Shown here: positions 1 through 5,881 of the stretch, in pieces
How the letters are laid out: every line of letters starts with the position of its first letter
Position numbering within the stretch: the first letter of the stretch is position 1
Assembly (NCBI GenBank): GCA_947458575.1
Contig: CANHBE010000133.1
Span: forward strand, 1-7,222
Direction: 5' to 3'
DNA: 7,222 bases
Origin: Flavobacteriaceae bacterium
GTDB taxonomy: Bacteria > Bacteroidota > Bacteroidia > Flavobacteriales > Flavobacteriaceae
Made by a program: the position numbers and the translations under genes
Notes under the pieces: model-generated
Told to the model about the DNA's origin: nothing
The model's input: the letters and a program-made list of their open reading frames with translations, nothing else
Databases searched by the model: none

Positions 1-1182
1 ATCGGATTAATCAACGATCCCTATTTATGGGAAATTACAGGTTGGATTATTTTAGTTGCCGTTGCGGGTAAATTTTTTGGAAGCGCAATTGCAGCTAAAT
101 TTGTTGGCCAAAATTGGCAAGAAAGTCTCACCATAGGCGCCCTAATGAATACTAGGGGTTTGATGGAATTAGTGGTGCTGAATATAGGGTACGATTTAGG
201 GGTTCTAACGTCAGAGATTTTTACAATGATGGTAATCATGGCCTTAGTTACCACCTTCATGACCGGGCCTGCTTTAGATTTAATCAATTATATTTTTAAA
301 GCGAAAGATGTGTTTATTCCGGACGAAATCGAAAATGACGGTGACAAGTATAAAATTCTAATTTCTTTTGGAAACAACGAGAAAGGGCGGTCGCTCTTAC
401 GTTTGGCGAGTAGTTTTGTAGCCAAGCAAAAAGACAGTACGAGCATAACTGCTATGCATCTATCTTTGAGTGATGAAATGCATTCCTACAATTTGGAAGA
501 GCAAGAGCGGAAGCGATTCACACCAATCATAGAGGAATCCAAAGTGCTGAAACAGGAGATTACCACAATTTTTAAAGCAACTGTAGATATTGAAACCGAT
601 ATCGCTGAAATTGCTAATCAAGGCGATTATGATCTGCTTTTAGTTGGGTTGGGGAAATCGATTTTTGAAGGAACATTGTTGGGTAAAGTGCTTGGTTTTA
701 CAACCCGAATCATTAACCCTGATCGTCTTATTGATAAATTGTCTGGTAAAGAAGGCTTGTTCGAGAATTCTCCCTTCGATGAAAGAACGCGTCAAATCAT
801 TTCAAAATGTAAAATGCCACTTGGCGTTCTCATTGATAAGGACTTGCAAGAGGTTAATCGCGTTTTTGTGCCTTTTTTCTCTTCAGAAGATGCTTTTTTA
901 ATTGATTATTTTCAAAAGCTAATCTACAATAGTAATTCTACCATCTCGCTACTTGATATCAACAATCTAGTTAAAAACAACTTTGTAATGGGAAGCGCGA
1001 TTCATTCTCTTGAAGATAAATACCCTGAAAATATAACCTTACTGCAAGATCGGACGATGAAGAAAGAATTCCTGTCAAAGCAAGATCTGATGATTATCAG
1101 TTTAGAAAGTTGGAAAAAACTGATTGATTCACAGAGTCTGTGGTTAACTCATGTGCCTTCCGTATTGATTCTAAAACCCTAA
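1..1182 (+). CDS. Cation:proton antiporter (CPA2 / Na_H_exchanger family), C-terminal part, with UspA-like cytosolic tail
   Basis: The reading frame is open from the first base, so the gene starts outside the window; 393 residues are visible before the TAA at 1180-1182. An internal ATG at 145 should not be taken as the start, because the frame upstream of it encodes antiporter sequence. Visible residues 1-100 hold the last membrane helices of a Na+/H+ or K+/H+ exchanger, including the stretch GALMNTRGLMELVVLNIG, a recognisable signature of CPA2 antiporters. The rest (about 117-393) is soluble and looks like two UspA-like halves. The first runs from KYKILISF to DYDLLLVGLG and a glycine-rich loop (about 117-225); the second (about 272-393) ends in HVPSVLILKP. 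This layout resembles plant CHX-type exchangers. The protein probably exchanges monovalent cations for protons across the inner membrane, with the tail acting as a regulatory, possibly nucleotide-binding, module. The ion and ligand cannot be read from this sequence. The 3' end overlaps the convergent DUF5686 gene by 12 bp. Confidence 0.9.
   Translation: MGLINDPYLWEITGWIILVAVAGKFFGSAIAAKFVGQNWQESLTIGALMNTRGLMELVVLNIGYDLGVLTSEIFTMMVIMALVTTFMTGPALDLINYIFKAKDVFIPDEIENDGDKYKILISFGNNEKGRSLLRLASSFVAKQKDSTSITAMHLSLSDEMHSYNLEEQERKRFTPIIEESKVLKQEITTIFKATVDIETDIAEIANQGDYDLLLVGLGKSIFEGTLLGKVLGFTTRIINPDRLIDKLSGKEGLFENSPFDERTRQIISKCKMPLGVLIDKDLQEVNRVFVPFFSSEDAFLIDYFQKLIYNSNSTISLLDINNLVKNNFVMGSAIHSLEDKYPENITLLQDRTMKKEFLSKQDLMIISLESWKKLIDSQSLWLTHVPSVLILKP
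1130..1142. repeat. Short palindrome, weak candidate 3' hairpin for the DUF5686 transcript
   Basis: Arms CACAGA and TCTGTG flank a single base, giving a hairpin of 5 bp with a 3-nt loop on either strand. It lies inside the antiporter coding region, 28 bp beyond the DUF5686 stop codon. On the minus strand it is followed, about 10 nt later, by a run of six T. The gap is too long for a canonical intrinsic terminator, so the role is only a guess. It is listed because no intergenic space exists between the two genes for a conventional terminator. Confidence 0.2.
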
Positions 1183-3666
1183 ATTGAGAATAAAAGACAG
1201 CTTTATGGCGATATTGTCTTCGAATTGTGCTAGATGATAAGGTCCGTAACGGTAAAACGCTGTCAATCCTAAACCACTGTATATTTGATTTAGTTCAAAA
1301 CCTGACTCATAATACCCTTTTTCCAAGGTGTTAAATTCAATTCCTTGGTGACGATCTTTGTTCTTCATATTTCCCCAGGCTGCTCGGGTGACTAGAACAA
1401 AAGTAGGACGAACTTTACGAAAGAGTTCTATTTTTCTAAAACTATGTTTCAAGTGAATCATGGCAAATTCGCTCGAAAAAAATTCGTTGAAGAACATGGT
1501 TTCGAAGCTATTTTTTCCTGCAATTGTGATACGCTGCAGCAGTCGGTCATTGGTCAGGTTATTCGGCGAAGTATTATAGGCGTGGGTTAACGGTAGTTGT
1601 CCCGTGGCATATGCGCTTTCAAAAAGAACAGCAGACTTATGTCCGTTTTGATAATTCTTTTCAAACTCGATTCGAAAATCGAATTTACTGTAGCGAAAGT
1701 CGTTATCAAAAAGGTTTGGGATGGTTTGATTGTATTGAAACGTAAATTTTGGAAACCGCTTTTTGACTTCAAATCTTCCTTCAGGAGTTTGTAAGTAATC
1801 GCTAAAAGGGTTCCATTGTAATGAAACTAAAGTATTTGTAATCGTGTAATCACGGTAAGGCACGTTATCAAGATTAAAAACATAGTCAAAAAGTGGATTG
1901 ACTCGAGTTTGCAAAATTTGAAAAGTACTTTCAGTTTTTGGAATTAACTTCGTTTCGAAGAAGAACTTCCAGCTTTGGATGCGATAAAAAGTCTTGAGGT
2001 TGATTGGTCGCGGATCATATAGCTTGAAATTTCGTTTGTCAATAGCATAAGTGCTGCTGGCTACTTCACGCAAGTCGTCTGTAAAGGAGGCACCAATCCA
2101 TGTGTTGGAATAATTTTCAAGGCTTGTCGACATTCCAATATTGTACTTATAGCGACCATCCTTCGTGCCATATGCAGTATAACCTTCAATTCTAAAAAAT
2201 TTTGAAAACATTTCGCTTGTTTTTCCACCCAAGCCAAATCGGAAGCCTTCGTAATTGTTGAAACTAACTAGATATCTCAGGTCCATATCGAAATAACCAA
2301 AAGGCACATAACCATTTAGTACTTTTCGGCCCTGAAACAGTCTTTTTTCAATCTTATTTTTTGTAGTAAGACTATCCAGAGCAATGTAGGTTCGTGTTCC
2401 TCTCAAATCTAGTGTGTCAGTTCGAAAATTATTCCAGAAGGCTTCATTTTGAACCTCGGCGTTTTCTCGGATTTCCATGCGCTGATACGGATTCTTGATA
2501 TCGACAGAAATATTATAGTTCACGTCAAAAAGATCACTCTCTGACAAAAGATAGGTAAAATCCGACGCACCTTTTTTGCGATAGGTATTTTCATTTTCGC
2601 CTGAGTCAAAAGGTAAAATTTCTCCAAGAATTTTTATGTCATAGTTGTTTTTCCCCTTGGTGATTTTGAAAACTTTTTTAGACGGGAACCATAATTTTTT
2701 TTCGGGATAATATTTGAACTCGTGAGTTCCATTTATGTCTAATAGTCCCCTGATGCGCATAATCGCCTTGTTTACGGCAAAGTTTTCTGCATCCACGTAA
2801 AGTACACCTTCCAAGCCCGACTTCTTACTGTTCTTTTTCCTTTTAAAATGAATCAGATACGACTTACGGTTTTCAATAGAAGTGCTATCCAAAAGTCTAA
2901 ATCGATAATTTCTATACGAAAGTTCTGAAATCGGACTGCTATACTTTGTCTCAAGCAACTCATATTGATTATTGTAGACTGAAAAGGACTGTAAATTGAC
3001 TGACAGAATTTCGTAAATTGGTTGCTTGAAACCAGACATTTTGGTGCCAATTATTGTCTCCTTCAACGCTTTACCTCGATATTGAAACTGGGAAACACGT
3101 TCAGTTCTAAACAAATGCTGTTTGGCCACAATATTTTTAAATTTATAGGCCGAGGAGTCTAATTTGAATTTTTTGCCATGGATTGCTTTTTTTAGAAATA
3201 TACTGTCAATTGTAGTATCAATAGAATCCGGATTTGCAGTGATGATCAAGTTGTTATAAACTTTGAATTCGAAGCTTGATAGTTTTTTTTCAGGATCGTT
3301 ATCCGGTTTCCGGTCAATTACTTTTTTAATGATTTCCAGACCTTTTTTGTCATTTGAGACGAGGACCTCTTGGAGTAAAGCTGTTTTTGGACTCAGTTCT
3401 ATCTCGTAAAATTTTTTCCCATCATCGACAAGAATTTCTTTTGCAGCATAGCCCAAATAGGAGACGCGGAATGTTGTCAGTGGTTTTTTGGATTCTACAG
3501 AGAACCTACCATCAATGTCGCTTAAATGCTTGTCGCCATTACTTGTAGTGATTGTTGCAAAAGGCAAAGCGTGATGCGAATCTCCAGCTCTAATAATTCC
3601 GTTGAGTTGAAATTGCGCTTGGCAAATAGGTGAACAAAAAAATAGAATAATAATGAAGATTCTCAT
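1171..3666 (-). CDS. DUF5686 family outer-membrane protein with N-terminal carboxypeptidase-regulatory-like domain
   Basis: This 831-residue protein begins with a signal peptide: a short basic start, a hydrophobic run of I, L and F, then a probable signal peptidase I site after CQA at residue 17. The two early cysteines do not form a lipobox, so a lipoprotein is unlikely. Residues about 20-102 form a CarboxypepD_reg-like beta-sandwich, with ALPFATITTSNG and the LSDIDGRFSV turn. The remainder matches my recollection of the DUF5686 family. Residues about 105-430 are probably periplasmic and include GLEGVLYVDAENFAVNKA near 285-302. The region from about 450 to the end is rich in alternating aromatic strands, as in an outer-membrane beta-barrel, and ends in LSFILNLGF, with the terminal Phe expected of a BAM substrate. 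The biochemical function of DUF5686 is unknown to me. The ATG at 3666 fits because the signal peptide begins directly there. The gene has its own candidate promoter and follows a terminator, so it is probably transcribed apart from pyrH-frr. Confidence 0.9.
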   Translation of the reverse strand: MRIFIIILFFCSPICQAQFQLNGIIRAGDSHHALPFATITTSNGDKHLSDIDGRFSVESKKPLTTFRVSYLGYAAKEILVDDGKKFYEIELSPKTALLQEVLVSNDKKGLEIIKKVIDRKPDNDPEKKLSSFEFKVYNNLIITANPDSIDTTIDSIFLKKAIHGKKFKLDSSAYKFKNIVAKQHLFRTERVSQFQYRGKALKETIIGTKMSGFKQPIYEILSVNLQSFSVYNNQYELLETKYSSPISELSYRNYRFRLLDSTSIENRKSYLIHFKRKKNSKKSGLEGVLYVDAENFAVNKAIMRIRGLLDINGTHEFKYYPEKKLWFPSKKVFKITKGKNNYDIKILGEILPFDSGENENTYRKKGASDFTYLLSESDLFDVNYNISVDIKNPYQRMEIRENAEVQNEAFWNNFRTDTLDLRGTRTYIALDSLTTKNKIEKRLFQGRKVLNGYVPFGYFDMDLRYLVSFNNYEGFRFGLGGKTSEMFSKFFRIEGYTAYGTKDGRYKYNIGMSTSLENYSNTWIGASFTDDLREVASSTYAIDKRNFKLYDPRPINLKTFYRIQSWKFFFETKLIPKTESTFQILQTRVNPLFDYVFNLDNVPYRDYTITNTLVSLQWNPFSDYLQTPEGRFEVKKRFPKFTFQYNQTIPNLFDNDFRYSKFDFRIEFEKNYQNGHKSAVLFESAYATGQLPLTHAYNTSPNNLTNDRLLQRITIAGKNSFETMFFNEFFSSEFAMIHLKHSFRKIELFRKVRPTFVLVTRAAWGNMKNKDRHQGIEFNTLEKGYYESGFELNQIYSGLGLTAFYRYGPYHLAQFEDNIAIKLSFILNLGF

Positions 3667-3671
3667 TTATG

Positions 3672-3687
3672 CGAATTTCAAAATTCG
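3672..3687 (-). promoter_or_regulatory. Palindrome in the DUF5686 leader, next to the start codon
   Basis: Perfect 7-base arms, CGAATTT and AAATTCG, are separated by 2 bases and end 5 bases upstream of the DUF5686 ATG on the minus strand. As RNA it can form a 6-bp stem with a 4-nt loop over the region where the ribosome would load; as DNA it could be an operator half-pair just downstream of the promoter. The arms are AT-rich, so the RNA stem would be weak. The symmetry is plain in the sequence, but any function is inference. Confidence 0.35.
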
Positions 3688-3697
3688 ATGAAACGCT

Positions 3698-3705
3698 CAA
3701 AGGTA
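3698..3705 (-). promoter_or_regulatory. Candidate Bacteroidota promoter (-7 box) for the DUF5686 gene
   Basis: On the minus strand this reads TACCTTTG, an exact match to the TAnnTTTG -7 box used by the primary sigma factor of Bacteroidota. It would place the transcription start near 3692 and give a leader of roughly 25 nt before the ATG at 3666. No clear TTG -33 element is present at the usual spacing; that position falls inside the terminator hairpin of the upstream operon. Confidence 0.5.
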
Positions 3706-3706
3706 A

Positions 3707-3747
3707 ACAAAATAAAAATCCGCCTTGTTTTGAAAACGAAGCGGATT
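3707..3747 (-). terminator. Rho-independent terminator of the pyrH-frr transcript
   Basis: On the minus strand the arms AATCCGC (3747-3741) and GCGGATT (3723-3717) pair perfectly. The inner bases extend the stem with a wobble, one mismatch and a G-C plus A-T run. The hairpin is followed at once by TTTTTATTTT. It begins 22 bp after the frr stop codon, the expected place for an operon end. In the plus direction no T tract follows, so it works in one direction only. Confidence 0.85.
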
Positions 3748-3769
3748 CCTAAATATTCGTGTATATAAT

Positions 3770-4333
3770 TTAGACCTTCATGATTTCGGCCTCTTTGTGT
3801 ACCAACAAATCATCAATTTTTTTAATAAAAGTATTGGTCAAATTTTGCACTTCATCCTCTGCAGTCTTGCAAATATCTTCCGAGGTGCCTTCTTTTTCTA
3901 ATTTTTTTATTTCTGTATTGGCATCTTTTCTGGCATTTCTTACACTGATTTTAGCATCTTCAGCTTCAGCTTTTGCTTGTTTGGTTAGATCACGACGGCG
4001 TTCTTCCGTCAATGGTGGTACAGAAATAATAATTACGTCTCCATTGTTCATCGGGTTGAATCCCAAATTCGCAATCATAATAGCTTTTTCGATGGTCTGT
4101 AACATACTTTTCTCATACGGTTGAATGGTGATTGTACGAGCGTCGGGCACATTCATATTTGCAACCTGGGACAATGGAGTTTGAGACCCGTAATAATCTA
4201 CAAATACGCTACCCAACATTGCCGGAGAAGCTTTACCTGCGCGAATGTTTAGGAACGCTTTCTCTAGGTGAACTATAGAACCTTTCATCGATTCTTCAGT
4301 GCTGTCGATAATAAATTCAATTTCTTCGGTCAT
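3770..4333 (-). CDS. frr: Ribosome recycling factor
   Basis: The protein has 187 residues, the usual length for ribosome recycling factor (about 185). With EF-G it splits the post-termination 70S ribosome so that the subunits can be reused. Family hallmarks are visible: the IRAGKASPAML segment at residues 30-40 in the first helix of the three-helix bundle, the small beta domain with VDYYGSQTPLSQVANM (45-60), PPLTEERRRDLTK (106-118) at the hinge and return helix, and VRNARKDAN (131-139), matching the conserved VRN-R-DAN block. The start ATG at 4333 gives the standard N-terminus. The gene lies 52 bp downstream of pyrH on the same strand, with no promoter box seen between, so the two are most likely co-transcribed. 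A strong terminator follows. The leader before the ATG is A-rich and lacks a Shine-Dalgarno sequence, as is normal for Bacteroidota. Confidence 0.98.
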   Translation of the reverse strand: MTEEIEFIIDSTEESMKGSIVHLEKAFLNIRAGKASPAMLGSVFVDYYGSQTPLSQVANMNVPDARTITIQPYEKSMLQTIEKAIMIANLGFNPMNNGDVIIISVPPLTEERRRDLTKQAKAEAEDAKISVRNARKDANTEIKKLEKEGTSEDICKTAEDEVQNLTNTFIKKIDDLLVHKEAEIMKV

Positions 4334-4385
4334 AATTTTTGAGTTTATTTTTCCCGGTGTATAGCTGGTAAGCTACAGCAGTATA
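4334..4385 (-). other. pyrH-frr spacer with a small hairpin
   Basis: This 52-bp gap contains a short inverted repeat on the minus strand, TAGCT-TACC-AGCTA, extendable by one wobble and one A-T pair. No T tract follows, so it is not a terminator. It could be an RNA processing or stability element in the bicistronic message, or chance. The 22 bases before the frr ATG are A-rich and probably unstructured, which suits leader-based initiation in this phylum. Confidence 0.35.
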
Positions 4386-5093
4386 CTAAATATTAACTAA
4401 TGTCCCAATGTTTTCTCCTTTGCAAATTTTCAAAAGATTGCCCTGTTTGTTCATGTCAAAAACAACAATAGGCAATTTATTCTCTTGACTCAATGTAAAT
4501 GCAGTTGTGTCCATTACATTCAGTCCTCTCTTGATTACATCATCAAAAGTAATGGTGTCAAATTTTGTTGCATTTGCATCTTTCTCCGGATCAGAAGTAT
4601 AAATGCCGTCAACTCGTGTACCTTTCAGAATTACGTCTGCGTGAATTTCAACACCACGCAATACGGCTGCGGTGTCGGTCGTAAAATAAGGATTGCCGGT
4701 CCCGGCGCCAAAAATAACAATCCGTCCTTTTTCAAGATGGCGAACGGCTCTTCTCTTGATATAAGGCTCCGCTATTGCTTCGATTTTCAATGCTGTTTGC
4801 AAACGAGTGAGCATGCCTTTGTCTTCAAGTGCTCCTTGTAAAGCCATCCCGTTGATGACGGTTGCTAGCATTCCCATATAATCACCCTGAACACGGTCCA
4901 TACCATTGCTAGCTCCTGAAACTCCTCTAAAAATATTGCCACCACCTATGACAATGGCAATTTCTACCCCTTGATCATGTATCAACTTTATTTCATCGGC
5001 ATACTCGGCTAATCTCATAGGATCAATACCGTATTGTCGGCTGCCCATTAGTGCTTCACCACTTAATTTTAAAAGAATTCTTTTGTATTTCAT
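4386..5093 (-). CDS. pyrH: Uridylate kinase (UMP kinase)
   Basis: This 235-residue protein is full length for bacterial UMP kinase of the amino-acid-kinase fold, which phosphorylates UMP to UDP with ATP in the cytoplasm, the step feeding UTP and CTP synthesis. Motifs appear in order: KLSGEALMG at 9-17 (phosphate-binding Lys), IVIGGGNIFRG at 48-57 (glycine-rich loop), the GDYMGMLATVINGMAL block at 70-85 (UMP binding), GTGNPYFTTDTAAVLR at 131-146 (UMP contact), and ADVILKGTRVDGIYTSDP at 152-169 (nucleotide site). The start ATG at 5093 yields the typical MKYKRILLKLSGE N-terminus. It is the first gene of a pyrH-frr operon, an order shared by very many bacteria. A candidate -7 box lies just upstream. 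Bacterial UMP kinases are commonly feedback-inhibited by UTP; that is family knowledge and cannot be read here. Confidence 0.98.
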   Translation of the reverse strand: MKYKRILLKLSGEALMGSRQYGIDPMRLAEYADEIKLIHDQGVEIAIVIGGGNIFRGVSGASNGMDRVQGDYMGMLATVINGMALQGALEDKGMLTRLQTALKIEAIAEPYIKRRAVRHLEKGRIVIFGAGTGNPYFTTDTAAVLRGVEIHADVILKGTRVDGIYTSDPEKDANATKFDTITFDDVIKRGLNVMDTTAFTLSQENKLPIVVFDMNKQGNLLKICKGENIGTLVNI

Positions 5094-5115
5094 CAGGTTG
5101 ATTTATTCTGGTCAG

Positions 5116-5143
5116 CAAATATAGTTATATTCTCTTTTGTGAA
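5116..5143 (-). promoter_or_regulatory. Candidate promoter for pyrH-frr
   Basis: On the minus strand positions 5123-5116 read TATATTTG, an exact TAnnTTTG -7 box. The -33 position is occupied by TTC (5143-5141), a one-base departure from TTG, at a 17-bp spacing. The predicted start near 5110 leaves a leader of about 18 nt before the pyrH ATG. The box match and position are good; the -33 element is weak. Confidence 0.6.
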
Positions 5144-5188
5144 ATAGGTTGCTCAAAAAAAACGGAAAAATTGATTAAATTTTTCTCT

Positions 5189-5215
5189 GAAGAAGTGAGC
5201 AATGTCACATTCTTC
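5189..5215. promoter_or_regulatory. Imperfect dyad between divergent promoters, possible operator
   Basis: GAAGAAGTGA (5189-5198) is mirrored by TCAC-A-TTCTTC (5205-5215) across a 6-base centre; ten base pairs match with one inserted base. It lies between the predicted start sites of pyrH and the thioredoxin-like gene and covers the weak -33 position of the latter. Since it lies upstream of both predicted starts, it would act as DNA rather than RNA. No known regulator's site is recognised in it. Confidence 0.35.
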
Positions 5216-5238
5216 TACCTCATTATTGTTTAAATTTG
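5210..5238 (+). promoter_or_regulatory. Candidate promoter for the thioredoxin-like gene
   Basis: TAAATTTG at 5231-5238 matches the TAnnTTTG -7 box exactly. A TTC at 5210-5212 stands in for the -33 TTG with an 18-bp spacer. The predicted start near 5244 would leave a leader of only about 14 nt before the ATG at 5258, short but common in Bacteroidota. The -33 element is weak and overlaps the dyad. Confidence 0.55.
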
Positions 5239-5257
5239 CATTACTTAATTGAACGTT

Positions 5258-5881
5258 ATGAAATTAGCAGTTGCCCAAGGATTACAGAAAAGTCATACTT
5301 ACCTTCAATATCGGTCGATTGTCACAAAATTGCTCGCTAGCGGTAAAGTTAGCGGAAACGAACAATCGCAAGACTTAGTGCATTATACAGAGTTGAACGA
5401 AGTCCGTATGAACCGGCTCGACAAGAAAATGTCAATTACAGAGGAGAATATTCAAAAGTTGCTCAATATCAAGAAGCATTATGTATGGTTGGTTTTAGCT
5501 GAGGGTTGGTGTGGCGACGCGGCTCAGATTCTACCGATTCTGGATAAAATGGATTCCTTTTCAAAAAACATTGATCTCAGAATTGCTTTTCGAGACGAAA
5601 ATGAAGCGTTGATGAATTTGTTTCTGACTAATGGAAATAAGGCAATTCCAAAACTAATTGTACTTGACAAAGAGACTGAAGATATTTTAGGGAGCTGGGG
5701 TCCAAGACCCAAGGGAGCTACCAATCTGATAACGAGCTACAAGCAGCAATACGGCGTTGTTGATGAAACTGCTAAAACAGAATTGCAATTGTGGTATTTA
5801 CACGATAAAGGCATAAGTACTCAAAACGAAATTGCTGACCTTATGCTGAAGTGCGAACAATTGAATCATCAAACGACATAG
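5258..5881 (+). CDS. Thioredoxin family protein with single-cysteine WCGDA site
   Basis: The 207-residue protein has no signal peptide or membrane segment and should be cytosolic. A thioredoxin fold is indicated by the beta-strand plus active-site turn YVWLVLAEGWCGDA (residues about 75-88), the helix QILPILDKM after it, and the cis-proline loop KAIPKLIVLD with Pro at 131. The second active-site cysteine is replaced by Ala (CGDA), so C85 cannot form the usual CXXC disulfide. It resembles the Thioredoxin_9-type proteins of Bacteroidota and Firmicutes, whose role is not established to my knowledge. About 65 N-terminal residues and a C-terminal tail after GSWGPRPKG (146-154) lie outside the core; the tail has one more Cys near its end. 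I chose the ATG at 5258; a TTG at 5249 would add three residues but leaves almost no leader after the candidate promoter. It diverges from pyrH and overlaps truB tail to tail by 41 bp. Confidence 0.88.
   Translation: MKLAVAQGLQKSHTYLQYRSIVTKLLASGKVSGNEQSQDLVHYTELNEVRMNRLDKKMSITEENIQKLLNIKKHYVWLVLAEGWCGDAAQILPILDKMDSFSKNIDLRIAFRDENEALMNLFLTNGNKAIPKLIVLDKETEDILGSWGPRPKGATNLITSYKQQYGVVDETAKTELQLWYLHDKGISTQNEIADLMLKCEQLNHQTT

Noticed and set aside
145..1182. Antiporter gene starting at the ATG at 145
   Set aside because: The same frame is open to the first base and encodes conserved antiporter sequence (including the GALMNTRGL block, which spans this ATG), so the gene begins outside the window.
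1194..1220. Inverted repeat AAGACA / TGTCTT after the antiporter stop, as a terminator
   Set aside because: It has a 6-bp AT-rich stem, a 15-base loop and no T tract, and it lies in DUF5686 coding sequence.
3780..4124. Open frame of 114 codons on the plus strand opposite frr
   Set aside because: It is fully antisense to a well-conserved gene, has no recognisable domain, and its Ser/Leu/Phe-rich composition is what the complement of a Lys/Glu-rich helical gene gives.
4485..4841. Open frame of 118 codons on the plus strand opposite pyrH
   Set aside because: It is antisense to pyrH, whose motifs are complete; the translation is Cys-rich and lacks family features.
5249..5257. TTG start three codons before the chosen start of the thioredoxin-like gene
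   Set aside because: It would lie within a few bases of the predicted transcription start; the ATG at 5258 is a better codon and leaves a leader.
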